From NCBI GenBank assembly GCA_963733885.1, contig CAVTES010000009.1, positions 124,001 through 188,000 on the forward strand: a stretch of DNA of 64,000 bases. The letters run 5' to 3'. Source of the stretch: JACVRW01 sp963733885 (lineage in GTDB: Bacteria; Actinomycetota; Thermoleophilia; Solirubrobacterales; Thermoleophilaceae). Made by a program: the position numbers and the translations under genes. This document shows, in pieces, positions 41,315 through 50,478 of this stretch. The notes under the pieces are model-generated. The model did not search any database. It was not told the origin of the DNA and worked only from the letters and a program-made list of their open reading frames with translations. Position 1 is the stretch's first letter; each line of letters starts with the position of its first letter.

Positions 41315-41446
41315 TTCCGCGTGACTCGATTTCGTGGGCCCTGCGCGTCGATACCGCGACAGCGGCTACAGCGCTCCACGCGTCCGCGTGAGAACTCGCG
41401 GCCGGGTGACGTTGGTGGGCTGAAGAATGACCAACCACGTCCAATC

Positions 41447-41455
41447 AGGAGGAGG
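41447..41455 (+). promoter_or_regulatory. Strong Shine-Dalgarno that fixes the rfbF start
   Basis: AGGAGGAGG at 41447-41455 is followed after seven bases by TTG at 41463. This spacing makes the TTG the likely start of rfbF. The ATG at 41427 has no such site. Confidence 0.75.
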
Positions 41456-41462
41456 TAGTTCC

Positions 41463-42281
41463 TTGAAGGTCGTCATCTTCTGCGGAGGTCAGGGGCTGCG
41501 AATGCGCGAGGCCTCCGAGGTTCTGCCCAAGCCAATGATTCCCATCGGCAACCGGCCGATCCTGTGGCACGTCATGAAGTACTACGCGCATTTCGGGTTC
41601 ACCGATTTCGTGCTCTGCCTGGGATACAAGGCCGAGGCCATCAAGCACTTCTTCCTGACCTACAGCGAGGCGATGGCCAACGACTTCGTCCTCTCCGACG
41701 GTGGGGCGAGCGTCCACCTCCTGAAGACGGACATCCACAACTGGAACATCACGTTCGTGGACACCGGCCAGCGCTCGTCCATCGGCGAGCGGCTGCGCTC
41801 GGTCCGCCACCTGCTGAGGGACGACGAGATGTTCCTCGCGAACTACGGCGACACGCTGACCGACGCCGACCTCCCGGCGATGATCGAACGGACGAAGAAC
41901 GCCGGCGTGACCGCGAGCTTCCTCGCGGCACACCCCAACTACAGCTTTCACGTGGTCTCGATGGACGACGGGGACCGCGTGCGCGGGCTCCACGACGTCA
42001 CGCGCTCCGACATCTGGCTCAACGGCGGCTACTTCGTGATGCGGTCGGAGTTCCTCGACGACCTGCGTCCGGGCGAGGACCTGGTCGAGGAGCCGCTTCA
42101 GCGTCTCATGGCGAGCGGCCAAGTGCTCGCCCACCGCCACGAGGGGTTCTGGTCGCCGATGGACACCCTCAAGGACAAGCAGTGGCTGGAGAGCCTCCAC
42201 GAGAACGGCGAGGCTCCGTGGCAGCTGTGGAACGTCGACCGCCGGCCCGACGTCGGCGCGGTGCAGGCCGCTTCCGCCTGA
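41463..42281 (+). CDS. rfbF: Glucose-1-phosphate cytidylyltransferase-like nucleotidyltransferase
   Basis: 272 residues from TTG at 41463, chosen on the strong Shine-Dalgarno. It begins KVVIFCGGQGLRMREASEVLPKPMI, the nucleotide-binding signature of the RfbF family, followed by ILWHVMKYYAHFGFTDFVLCLGYKAEAIKHFF, VFLANYGDTLTD-like (MFLANYGDTLTDAD) and WLNGGYFVMRSEF. It activates glucose-1-phosphate to CDP-glucose, the entry to CDP-dideoxyhexoses. The dedicated dehydratase rfbG is collapsed at 44.9-45.4 kb, so another dehydratase is needed or the pathway is diverted. It overlaps the next start by TGATG. Confidence 0.85.
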   Translation: MKVVIFCGGQGLRMREASEVLPKPMIPIGNRPILWHVMKYYAHFGFTDFVLCLGYKAEAIKHFFLTYSEAMANDFVLSDGGASVHLLKTDIHNWNITFVDTGQRSSIGERLRSVRHLLRDDEMFLANYGDTLTDADLPAMIERTKNAGVTASFLAAHPNYSFHVVSMDDGDRVRGLHDVTRSDIWLNGGYFVMRSEFLDDLRPGEDLVEEPLQRLMASGQVLAHRHEGFWSPMDTLKDKQWLESLHENGEAPWQLWNVDRRPDVGAVQAASA

Positions 42282-42937
42282 TGCTGCCGCTGCTGATGAA
42301 GAGGTCGGAGCGGCAGCCCGCCCGCCTGCTCGTGATCGGGGCCCATTCGGACGACATCGAGATCGGCTGCGGGGGGACGATCCTCAAGCTCGTCGAAGAA
42401 GGCGCGATTTCCGCGATCTGGTGGGTCGTGCTCAGTGGGAACGGCGACCGGGGAGCCGAAGCGGAAGCCAGCGCGCATGCGCTCCTGAACGGCACCGTGG
42501 AGAAGCGAGTGATCGTCCGCGACTTCAAGGACGGCTTCTTCCCCTACGACGGCGGCGAGATCAAGGCCTTCTTCGAGACCCTGAAGAAGGAGTTCTCTCC
42601 CGACATCATCTTCACCCACCAGCGCCAGGACCTTCACCAGGACCATCGTGTGAGCTGCGAGCTGACGTGGAACACGTTCCGCGATCACCTCATCCTCGAA
42701 TACGAGGTCCCGAAGTACGACGGCGACATGGGGTCACCGAACCTGTTCGTGCCGCTCGACGGTGACGTCTGTCGCCAGAAGGTCGACCACCTGCTTGACC
42801 ATTTCGCGTCACAGCGCGACAAGCGGTGGTTCAGAGAGGACCTGTTCTCGGGCCTCTTGCGGCTTCGCGGGATGGAGTGCCAGTCGCCGACCTCCTACGC
42901 CGAGGCGTTCTACTGCCGCAAGGCGGTGCTGGCGTGA
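42281..42937 (+). CDS. PIG-L-family deacetylase
   Basis: 218 residues. The zinc-binding motif LVIGAHSDDIEIGCGGT near residues 17-33 (His, Asp, Asp) and a later HQDH near residue 122 are the hallmarks of PIG-L/LmbE N-acetylglucosamine-type deacetylases. It probably deacetylates an N-acetylated sugar or lipid-linked intermediate. The ATG overlaps the stop of rfbF in TGATG. A short leader MLPLLMKRSERQP is not a convincing signal peptide. Between it and the next gene are 40 bases. Confidence 0.88.
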   Translation: MLPLLMKRSERQPARLLVIGAHSDDIEIGCGGTILKLVEEGAISAIWWVVLSGNGDRGAEAEASAHALLNGTVEKRVIVRDFKDGFFPYDGGEIKAFFETLKKEFSPDIIFTHQRQDLHQDHRVSCELTWNTFRDHLILEYEVPKYDGDMGSPNLFVPLDGDVCRQKVDHLLDHFASQRDKRWFREDLFSGLLRLRGMECQSPTSYAEAFYCRKAVLA

Positions 42938-42977
42938 CCCTTGAATCGACAATCACACGGCCCAACGGAGGCGCACA

Positions 42978-43574
42978 GTGATCTTCACCGAGACCAAGCT
43001 CGAAGGGGCTTTCGTGATCGACCTCGATCTCAAAGAGGACAATCGCGGCTTCTTCGCTCGGGCGTTCTGCCAGCACGAGTTCGAGGAGTACGGCCTCCAG
43101 CCCGTAATCGCACAGGCCAACCTCGCCTTCAACCGGCGCAAGGGCACGATGCGCGGGATGCACTTTCAGTATCCCCCCGCCACGGAGACCAAGCTCGTGC
43201 GGTGCACCCGCGGCGCGATTCTCGACATCATCGTCGATCTCCGGCCCGAGAGCCCGAGCTACCTCGACCACGTCGCTGTCGAGCTCACCGCCGACAACCA
43301 CCGCGCTCTCTACGTCCCGGGACGCTTCGCGCACGGCTACCAGGTGCTCGAGGACGTCACCGAGACCAGCTACCAAGTCGGCGAGTTCTATGCGCCCGGC
43401 CACGAGGGAGGCCTGCGCTACGACGATCCCGGCCTCGGCCTCAGCTGGCCGCTGCCGGTGACCGAGATCTCGGAGAAGGACCGCGACTGGCTCCTGCTGT
43501 CCGAGGTCGGATCCGAGGTGCGAGCGAAGATGGCCACTGCGGAGGAGCGCCTGGCGGGAGGGCCGGTCCGATGA
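42978..43574 (+). CDS. RmlC-like sugar-nucleotide 3,5-epimerase
   Basis: 198 residues from GTG at 42978. It reads FVIDLDLKEDNRGFFARAF, TMRGMHFQYPP with catalytic-type His62, DIIVDLRPESPSYLDHVAV, RFAHGYQVLEDVTETSYQV with Tyr132, and DDPGLGLSWP near the end. This is the cupin-fold epimerase family of RmlC. It is distinct from the copy at 38.5 kb and lies between PIG-L and the SAF-type oxidoreductase, so it likely acts on a CDP- or other nucleotide-4-keto sugar. Its stop overlaps the next start (ATGA). Confidence 0.88.
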   Translation: MIFTETKLEGAFVIDLDLKEDNRGFFARAFCQHEFEEYGLQPVIAQANLAFNRRKGTMRGMHFQYPPATETKLVRCTRGAILDIIVDLRPESPSYLDHVAVELTADNHRALYVPGRFAHGYQVLEDVTETSYQVGEFYAPGHEGGLRYDDPGLGLSWPLPVTEISEKDRDWLLLSEVGSEVRAKMATAEERLAGGPVR

Positions 43575-44896
43575 TGATCACCGACAACCTTCTCCACGCC
43601 CGCGAGCAGGAGGGCCGCCCGATCCGCGTAGGCATGATCGGCGCCGGCTTCATGGCTCAGGGGCTCGTCAACACCATCGAGAACAGCGTCCCGGGCATGC
43701 GCGTGGCCGCGATCTACGGCCGTCGCCCCGAGCGCGCACGCGGCGTATACGAGTACGCCGGCCATGAGGAGCCAGTCGTGGCCTCCTCTCAAGGATCCTT
43801 CGAGGAAGCGCTCCGGGCGGGCCGGCCCGTCGTGACGGAGGACCCGTTCCTCCTGTCCCGATCGGATCAGATCGACGCGCTGGTAGACGTCACCGGATCC
43901 GTGGAGTTCGGCGCGCAGGTGGTGCTGGACGCGTTCGAGCACGGCAAGCACGTGATCCTCATGAACGCGGAGCTCGACGCCACGATCGGGCCGATCCTCC
44001 ACCGGTACGCGCAGCGCCATGGCGTCATCATGTCCGCCTGCGACGGCGACGAGCCCGGCGTACAGATGAATCTGTATCGCTGGGTGCGGGGGCTCGGACT
44101 GGTCCCGCGTGTCATCGGAAACGTGAAGGGCCTGCAGGATCCCTACAGGAACCCCGACACGCAGCGAGGCTTCGCCGAGAAGTGGGGCCAGAACCCCGCC
44201 ATGGTCACGTCGTTCGCCGACGGTTCGAAGATCAGCTTCGAGCAGACCATCGCGGCCAACGCGACGGGCTTCAAGGTCCAGACGCGGGGGATGTCGCGTG
44301 GTGTCCCGTTTGACGGCTCCCCGCTCGACCTGCCTTCCCTCTACCACATCGACGAGGTGCGCGCGCTCGGCGGCATCGTCGACTACACCGTGGGCCCGTC
44401 GTCCGTGAAGGTGTTCTGCCTCGCAGAGCACTCGGACCCCAAGCAGCGGCACTACCTCAGCCTGTACAAGCTGGGTGACGGGCCGCTCTACCCGTTCTGG
44501 ATCCCGTATCACCTGCCGACCTTCGAGGCACCGAACGCCATCGCGCGCGTGGTGCTGCTCGGAGACGGCCTGGCTCCGCCCCTCGCGGGTCCCTCTGTCG
44601 AGGTGTGCGCGGTCGCGAAGCGAGACCTGAGCGCCGGCGAGACGCTCGACGACTACGGCATGTTCATGACCTATGGCGAGGCCGTGAACGTCCAGGAGAT
44701 GAGCGCCGGGCGCTACCTGCCCGAGGGCCTTGTCGAGGGGTGTCGCCTGCTGCGGGACGTCCCGCAGGACCACGTGCTTCGGTACGACGACGTCGAGCTG
44801 CCGTCAGGCCGGCTCGCGGACAGGCTCCGAGCCGAGCAGTATCGCCACTTCCGCGGCGAGACCTGGCTCGATGAGCGGCTGCTGGTCGCGGCCTGA
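43571..44896 (+). CDS. NAD(P)-dependent oxidoreductase with SAF domain
   Basis: 441 residues. An N-terminal Rossmann fold is seen in RVGMIGAGFMAQGLVNTIEN, with VVTEDPFLL and IDALVDVTGSVEFGAQVVLDAFEHGKHVILMNAELD, resembling homoserine dehydrogenase-like enzymes. The middle region SACDGDEPGVQMNLYRWVRG is characteristic. The C-terminal part includes VEVCAVAKRDLSAGETLDDYGMF, a SAF-like segment. Such proteins occur in polysaccharide and antibiotic sugar clusters; substrate unknown. ATG at 43571 overlaps the epimerase stop; longer upstream frame is a shadow. Confidence 0.82.
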   Translation: MMITDNLLHAREQEGRPIRVGMIGAGFMAQGLVNTIENSVPGMRVAAIYGRRPERARGVYEYAGHEEPVVASSQGSFEEALRAGRPVVTEDPFLLSRSDQIDALVDVTGSVEFGAQVVLDAFEHGKHVILMNAELDATIGPILHRYAQRHGVIMSACDGDEPGVQMNLYRWVRGLGLVPRVIGNVKGLQDPYRNPDTQRGFAEKWGQNPAMVTSFADGSKISFEQTIAANATGFKVQTRGMSRGVPFDGSPLDLPSLYHIDEVRALGGIVDYTVGPSSVKVFCLAEHSDPKQRHYLSLYKLGDGPLYPFWIPYHLPTFEAPNAIARVVLLGDGLAPPLAGPSVEVCAVAKRDLSAGETLDDYGMFMTYGEAVNVQEMSAGRYLPEGLVEGCRLLRDVPQDHVLRYDDVELPSGRLADRLRAEQYRHFRGETWLDERLLVAA

Positions 44897-44914
44897 GCCC
44901 GGCACAGCCTTCGC

Positions 44915-45400
44915 GCGCTCGAACGCCTCGATCTGATCTGCTCGAGCGTGATGGCCCGTATGTGCTCGCCCTGTCGTAGGCGATACCAGTCGACAATCCG
45001 ATCCACGGCCCGCTCCAAGGTAAGGACCAGCGCGGCGTCTATCCGAGCCGCGCACGCGCCTTCGAGACGGCCTTGCTGGACGAGTAAGGGTCGAGCCCGC
45101 CCAGCGCATCGCTCTCCCGATAGCCCCATTCCCACTCTCGGTTGAAAGACCACCTCCGCTCCGGCGCCGCCGCCGCGACCGCCTTCTCGACGGCCGCGAG
45201 GTCCCTGACGTCACCGATCGAGGACGGGGCGAGCTCCTCGAGCCTTGCCAGCCCGTACAGCGACGGGGTGGTGGGCCGGGGGGAGGCCAAGCCGCTCACC
45301 TCGGCCCCCAGCCGTGGAGCCACAGCATGAGCCATGACGCCTTGAATCCCGTGTGGCCGGTCACGAGCACGCGCCGGCCACGCCAGAACTCCGGGTCGAT
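44915..45400 (-). pseudogene. rfbG: Collapsed remnant of CDP-glucose 4,6-dehydratase
   Basis: Read from right to left in the minus strand: DPEFWRGRRVLVTGHTGFK, ASWLMLWL (N-terminal Rossmann, near 45395-45300), then in another frame LGAEVSGLASP, TPSLYGLARLEE, IGDVRDLAAVEKAV, then directly FNREWEWGYRESDALGG, DPYSSSKA, and near 45030-44915 LTLERAVDRIVDWYRLRQGEHIRAITLEQ. These are N-terminal, mid and C-terminal parts of RfbG in the correct order, but about 200 residues, including the active-site region, are missing and the frame changes at least once. RfbG normally converts CDP-glucose to the 4-keto-6-deoxy sugar, directly after RfbF. Confidence 0.7.
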
Positions 45401-45416
45401 CAGCGAGCAATGGTTA

Positions 45417-46460
45417 TCAAGGTGAGGCGACTGGCATCAGCCAGCGCAGCGCACCGTCGAGCCGGCCGGCCTCCTGCAGCTCGCGCACCCGGTTGATGCG
45501 CAGGTAGCGGGTGCCGGTGAACTCTTCGAAGGTCAGACCGTTGCGCGCGTATGCCTCGTACAGCTGCTCCACGCCGCTGCGCACGGTCCACCGCGGCTCG
45601 AACTCGGGCAGCACCCGCGCGATCTTCGAGCAGTCGACCTGGTAGGACCGCTCGTCCGGTCCGCCGTTCTCGGCGAACGAGGCACGCGCGCCCGGCACGA
45701 CCTCCTCGACGATCTCGGCCACCTCGCGGATGCGGTAGTTCTCGGCGCTCGCGCCGACGTTGAACGCCTCGTCGTGCACGAGCTCGCGCGGGGCGTGGAG
45801 AACCGCGAGGAACGCGGACGCGATGTCCTCGACGTGCACGAGCGGCCGCCACGGCGTCCCGTCGCTCTGGATCAGGATCTCGCCGGTGGTCTGGGCATAC
45901 CCCACAAGATTGTTCACCACCACGTCCACGCGCAGGCGCGGCGAGACGCCGTAGGCCGTGGCGTTCCTCAGGTATGTCGGGGTAAACGAATCGTCGGCCA
46001 GCTTCGCGATGTCCTGCTCGGCCAGGACCTTCGACCGTCCGTAGGCCGTGACCGGCGCGAAGTCGGCGCCCTCATCGAGCATCTCGTCGTCGCCCGCCTT
46101 GCCGTAGAGGCTGCAAGACGACGAGAACAAGAAGCGCGGGACTCCGGCCTCCTTCGCCTTCTCCGCCACCCGCACCGAAGCGAGATGGTTGATGTCGTAG
46201 GTCGCCTGCGGGTTCAGGTTGCCGACCGGGTCGTTGCAGACCGCGGCGAGGTGGATCACGGCGTCGAAGCCGGCAAGGTCCTCGCTCTCGACGTCGCGGA
46301 CGTCGGCCTGGAGTGCCTCGACGTGGTGCCCGTTCAGGCCGAAGGTGCACGGCTCGAAGATGTCGGAGTCGAGCCCGACGACTTCGTGGCCTGCCTCCTC
46401 CAGCATGGGGACCAGCACGGAGCCGACGTAGCCGTTGTGACCTGTGACAAGTGTGCGCAT
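45417..46460 (-). CDS. NAD-dependent epimerase/dehydratase
   Basis: 347-residue extended short-chain dehydrogenase. Rossmann motif TLVTGHNGYVGSVLVPML at residues 3-20; VIHLAAVCNDPVGN near 70; FLFSSSCSLYGKAG near 112; catalytic YGRSK near 140; and RPLVHVEDIASAFLAVL near 205. It modifies a nucleotide sugar, probably by dehydration or epimerisation of a hexose moiety. It sits just upstream of the rfbG remnant (17 bases) on the minus strand and could partly substitute in the CDP-sugar route. The ATG at 46460 follows a GGAGG-like AGGAGG about six bases upstream. Confidence 0.9.
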   Translation of the reverse strand: MRTLVTGHNGYVGSVLVPMLEEAGHEVVGLDSDIFEPCTFGLNGHHVEALQADVRDVESEDLAGFDAVIHLAAVCNDPVGNLNPQATYDINHLASVRVAEKAKEAGVPRFLFSSSCSLYGKAGDDEMLDEGADFAPVTAYGRSKVLAEQDIAKLADDSFTPTYLRNATAYGVSPRLRVDVVVNNLVGYAQTTGEILIQSDGTPWRPLVHVEDIASAFLAVLHAPRELVHDEAFNVGASAENYRIREVAEIVEEVVPGARASFAENGGPDERSYQVDCSKIARVLPEFEPRWTVRSGVEQLYEAYARNGLTFEEFTGTRYLRINRVRELQEAGRLDGALRWLMPVASP

Positions 46461-46535
46461 GGGAAACCTCCTAGTGACGCCTGACGGGCCAGACGTGGCC
46501 CCGGCTAGGGATGGAATGGTCGATTGAGAACAAGC

Positions 46536-48396
46536 TCAGCCCGTGTCCCGGTCTCGCTTGCGGTCCAACCACAGCCCGAATGCGAGCAGCGGCCAGAGAA
46601 CGGCGCTGGCGTCTCGGATCCCGCCACGATGCTCGGCAACGAGCCGAGCGGCCTCGTGGCGGTCGAGCCAGCCCTCTGAGAAGGCGCTCCCGTGCTCGAG
46701 CTGGCGGTCGACGACCGCTGCCAAGGGGCCCCGCAGCCAGTCAGCTGCCGGTGCCTCGGAGACTGCATTCGAGCATCTGGCGGCAGCTTCGGGAGCCACC
46801 TGCGCGAGCAGTCCTCGGAGCAGCGCCTTGCCGCCGTCGCGACCATGGACGCGCTCCGACACCGTGGCGGCGAACTCCGCCACCTCGCGGTTCAGATAGG
46901 GAGTGCGGACCTCGAGCGAGACCCGCATGCCGGCGCGATCGGTCTTCGCCAGAGCGTCGTCCGGCAGGCAATGGAGCTGATCGAGGTCCATGAGCTGCCG
47001 TATCGCGGGGTCATCGGAGGCGCCGTTCAGGCGCCTGCCAGGTCGCCGGTGAAACCGGCTCCGGACGCCTCCTGGAGCGCCGGGCCGTAGAGCCGTCCGC
47101 GAAGGGCGGCCGCCTGGCCGTCACCCAGTCCAGATGTCGCTCGAGCGGCTCGCCGGCCTAGGACGTCGCCCAGCGCGCGCTCGGGATGCGGCGCGCGCGC
47201 GCCAGAATCGAGAGGCCGGATGCGAGGGGCGGCAAGGCTCGTCCCAGCGCTCGGATCGCCAGAGCCAGCGGTACCGCGGGTAGCCACCGAAAAGCTCGTC
47301 CGCGCCATGGTCGGCGATCGCGACCGTTACGTCGCGCCGGGCGTACTCCACGGTCGCCTGCAGCACGACGAAGGCCGGGTCCGCCAGCGGCTGGTCCATT
47401 CCGGCAAGTAGCTCCGGGACCCGCCCGAGCAGCTCCGGCTCCGTCAGCACCAGCTCGCGATGCTCGCTGCCAAGCTCCTGCGCCGTGAGCCGTGTCTGCG
47501 CCAACTGGCTCGCGGCCTCGCTCCCGTGAGCCAACGGTGAAGGTCTTGATCGGCTTGCCTGACGCCCTCGCCGCGAGCGCGGCTATGAGGGTCGAGTCGA
47601 CGCCACCGCTCAGCAGGACGCCGAGCGGAACGTCGGCGACGAGGCGGCTGCGCACGGAGCGGTCGAGTAGGCGGCCGGTCTCTGCCACCAGGTCCTCGAA
47701 CGCCTCGACGGAGTCCGGGGCACTAACGGCTGCGGCGTTCCAGTAGGGGTCGACGTATACGCGCCGTGAGCGACGTTCCCAGCGCAGCAGATGGCCCGGG
47801 GGAGCTGCTTCACCCCGCGGACGATCGAGGCCGGTCCGGGCACGTAGCCGAAGACGAAGAAGGCGTCGACGGAGGCGGGGTCGAGCTCCGGCTCGCGGTC
47901 GATTCCGGCGAGCAGGGCGTCCAGCTCGGAGGCGAAGAGCAGCTCGCCGTGCTGCTCGGTGTAGAACAGCGGCTTTTCTCCGAAGCGATCGCGCGCGAGA
48001 AGCAGCTCCTCTCGCCGCGCATCCCAGACCGCGAACGCATACATCCCCTCGAGCAGCGTGGACCATCGCCGGTCCTTGCTCCTCGTAGAGATGGACGAGC
48101 ACCTCGGTGTCGACGCCGGAGGCGAAGCGGTGCCCGCGCTGGCGGAGCTCTTCCCGCAGCGCCGGGTGGTTGTAGACCTCGCCGTTCAGCACGGCCCACA
48201 CCGTGCCGTCCTCGTTGGTCACGGGCTGACGCCCGCCGGCGACGTCGATGATGCTCAGGCGACGGGCGCCCAGGCTCACCCTCGAGAAGAAGTCCGTGTA
48301 GGTGCGGACGTCATCGGGCCCGCGGGGCGCCATCGCGGCGATCATCCCCGCCACGCGGGTGCGTCGAGAATCGTTGGTGCTGCCGCAAATGCTCAT
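46536..48396 (-). pseudogene. asnB: Asparagine-synthetase-like protein broken by several frameshifts
   Basis: Consecutive pieces in different frames make a full-length AsnB: PRGPDDVRTYTDFF and RLSIIDVAGGRQPV near 48.3 kb, LNGEVYNHPALREELRQRGH, then FGEKPLFYTEQHGELLFASELDALL near 47.9 kb, GVLLSGGVDSTLIAALAAR near 47.6 kb, YARRDVTVAIADHGADELFGGYPRY near 47.3 kb, and DRAGMRVSLEVRTPYLNREVAEF near 46.9 kb. At least four frame changes are needed. The N-terminus is MSICGS, so the catalytic Cys is not at position 2. AsnB-like proteins in exopolysaccharide islands may transfer amino groups to sugars. Confidence 0.72.
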
Positions 48397-48444
48397 CGGT
48401 CACGAAAGGAACGTCAAACCGCCCCCGGCCCTTGCGCAACCGCG

Positions 48445-49227
48445 CTATCTGCTCGCCCCGACGAGACGATGCTTGAGCGCCCAAGTGAACAGCCTCAGGA
48501 CGAACGGGAAGCCCTGAACGACGTATCGCCTGAACAACCTGCGCGGCTCCTGCCAGAGTCGGTGCATCCACTCCAGGCCTAGGCGCTGGAGAGCGGCTGG
48601 CGCGCGCGGCTGGTCCCCGGCCAGGAAGCTGAGCGATATGCCCACTCCGACGAACCAGGTCTCGGGCAGATCGGATCGCAGCAAGCGGATGAGCCGCTCC
48701 TGCTTTGGGAAGCCGAGACCGATCAGGACCAACGCCGGCCTCGCGGTGCGCAGCGACTCCCTGATCCTGTCGAGCTCACGCGGGTCGTCCTCGAACCCGA
48801 ACGGCGGGCAGTAGTACTTCACGCTCGGCAGCTCCGGCCACCGAGCCTCGAGCCGACTGGCCGCCGCGGCGGCCACTCCGGGATTGCCGCCCAGGAGGAA
48901 GACCGACAACCCGGCACCGGCGGCTGCCTCCGGCATGCTCAGCACCAGGTCGCTGCCAGGGACCCTTTCAGGCACCGGTATCCCGGCCAGCCTTGAGGCC
49001 CACACGATCGGCAGCCCATCGGCCACCCGGTGACTTGCCGCCAGTACCAGCCTTCGACTCTCGGCGCTCGTCGTGAACTGGCGCAGGATGTCAAGGTTCG
49101 GCGTGACGATCCATCCGCCGTTCCGCGCACGGACGCCCTCCAGGAATGTGTCGATGAGCGTGCCGTGGTCCAGCCTGTGAAAGGGCAGGCCCATGATGGG
49201 CGCCGTCTCTGAGCGCGCCTCGATCAC
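48445..49227 (-). CDS. WecG/TagA/CpsF-family glycosyltransferase
   Basis: 260 residues of the GT26 family. Signs: GGWIVTPNLDILRQF near residues 37-51, SHRVADGLPIVWASRLAG, VPGSDLVLSMPEAA, VFLLGGNPGVAAAAASRLEA, YYCPPFGFEDDPREL and LVLIGLGFPKQERLI, then VGVGISLSFLAG, APAALQRLGLEWMHRLWQEPRRL. Such enzymes transfer N-acetylmannosaminuronic acid or a related sugar to a lipid-linked acceptor. GTG start at 49227 overlaps the stop of the upstream GT2 gene. Cytoplasmic membrane-associated. Confidence 0.93.
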   Translation of the reverse strand: MIEARSETAPIMGLPFHRLDHGTLIDTFLEGVRARNGGWIVTPNLDILRQFTTSAESRRLVLAASHRVADGLPIVWASRLAGIPVPERVPGSDLVLSMPEAAAGAGLSVFLLGGNPGVAAAAASRLEARWPELPSVKYYCPPFGFEDDPRELDRIRESLRTARPALVLIGLGFPKQERLIRLLRSDLPETWFVGVGISLSFLAGDQPRAPAALQRLGLEWMHRLWQEPRRLFRRYVVQGFPFVLRLFTWALKHRLVGASR

Positions 49228-50126
49228 TTCCGTGGGCTTCCGTTGGCGGCGGATTCGGTGCCGAGTAGGCTGAAGTGCTTCCTCGCGTACCGCAGACGCC
49301 CATAGGCCATCTGCGCCTCTCGTGGAGGATGAACGCCCGCCTTGCCGGCGTGGTGAACGAAGGTGATGCCGGGTTCCTGGTACGCCTTCCAGCCCAGTTC
49401 TTGGATGCGCTTGCAGAGATCGGTCTCCTCCGAGAACAGGAAGAAGCGCTCGTCAAATCCCTCGACGGCCTCAAACGCCTCCCGACGGACCGCGAAGACA
49501 GCTCCCGTCGTCCAGTCGAAGGGACCGCCCTGCGAGTAGCGGTCCTCGTCCAGGACGCGCTCACCGAGCCGCCGGCCAAGGCGGGGCCGCCTTTCGCTCG
49601 CCGCCGCGGCGGCCAACACCCTGCGCAGGGATGGGAACCTGTGAAGCGAAGGCCACAGAGAGCCATCGCTCGTCACCTGTCGCACGCTCAGAAGTCCCAC
49701 CTCGGACCTGTCGCACATCGCCCGCACCAGACCCTCCAGGGTCCCGTGCGTGAGTTCGGTATCGGGGTTGAGGAACAGCAGGAAATCCGCGCCCGAACCG
49801 CGGGCGCCTTCGTTGTTCGCTGCCGCGAAGCCCCTCTTCGCGGTATAGAGCACGCGCCGGTTGGAAGTCTCAGCCAGCGAGATGGGAGATCCGCCGCTCT
49901 CGACGATGGTTGTGCGATAGGCGCACGCGCCGCGGGCCTTCTCAAGCGACGTAAGGCACGCCTCCAACCACCGCTCGTCGCGATGCGACACTATGACGAC
50001 GTCCAGGTCCACTGGTCGTGGCAAACAACGACCGGACGCTCCCAGACTTCCGCCCATGTCTCGGGCAGCATGACGAGTAGCGCGTGAACGCCGTCGAAAC
50101 TGAGTTGATGACGCGGCTCGCATCAA
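49224..50126 (-). CDS. GT2-family glycosyltransferase
   Basis: Rhamnosyltransferase-like GT2 enzyme of about 277-300 residues. The nucleotide-sugar fold begins VDLDVVIVSHRDERWLEACL, with RGFAAANNEGARGSGADFLLFLNPDTEL (DxD-like Asp in NPDTE), and FDWTTGAVFAVRREAFEAVEGFDERFFLFSEETDLC with the acceptor-binding EETDLC and VHHAGKAG. The ORF starts at 50126; ATG near 50057 (MGGSLGASG) gives a more typical N-terminus. Its stop overlaps the WecG start, so the two act in one transcript. Confidence 0.9.
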   Translation of the reverse strand: MMRAASSTQFRRRSRATRHAARDMGGSLGASGRCLPRPVDLDVVIVSHRDERWLEACLTSLEKARGACAYRTTIVESGGSPISLAETSNRRVLYTAKRGFAAANNEGARGSGADFLLFLNPDTELTHGTLEGLVRAMCDRSEVGLLSVRQVTSDGSLWPSLHRFPSLRRVLAAAAASERRPRLGRRLGERVLDEDRYSQGGPFDWTTGAVFAVRREAFEAVEGFDERFFLFSEETDLCKRIQELGWKAYQEPGITFVHHAGKAGVHPPREAQMAYGRLRYARKHFSLLGTESAANGSPRK

Positions 50127-50278
50127 CCGCTCGGGTGCGAGAGGCGGCGCGACCGAGGCTCGCGCGACTGCTCCGCTCCGTGGACACCGACGAATTCACG
50201 GCTCTGCTCGCGGAGCGGGGTCTCCTTGGAGCGCTGCGCACGGCGTGGCGAGCCTGGTCAAGAAGACGCCGCGGATGA
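50084..50278 (+). CDS. Possible short protein or gene fragment
   Basis: 64 residues from GTG: RLARLLRSVDTDEFTALLAERG then LLGALRTAWRAWSRRRRG. The helical, basic character is plausible for a C-terminal fragment of a larger protein, but no family is recognised and it overlaps the uncertain N-terminus of the minus-strand GT2. It lies in a 350-base gap upstream of the duplicated Cys-rich gene. Weak call. Confidence 0.25.
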   Translation: MNAVETELMTRLASTARVREAARPRLARLLRSVDTDEFTALLAERGLLGALRTAWRAWSRRRRG

Positions 50279-50478
50279 TTCGGACGGCCCTGCGGGCGCG
50301 GCGACGCCGGTGCGCGTAGACGTTTTTCCGACGTGGCCGGCAGGCCTGAGCGATAGTCGCCGCTCCCCGGGACCGTTGGTAGCCTGGGCCGGTCCCCGGA
50401 GCCTCGGTCATCGGAAAGGCTGGAGCTCCGCCCGGCTCGTAAATCAGTGAGCATTCGTGAAGGAGGAGCTTGGGCTCT

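Noticed and set aside
41427..41462. ATG at 41427 as rfbF start
   Set aside because: It adds 12 residues not typical of the family and lacks a Shine-Dalgarno, whereas TTG at 41463 has AGGAGGAGG seven bases upstream.
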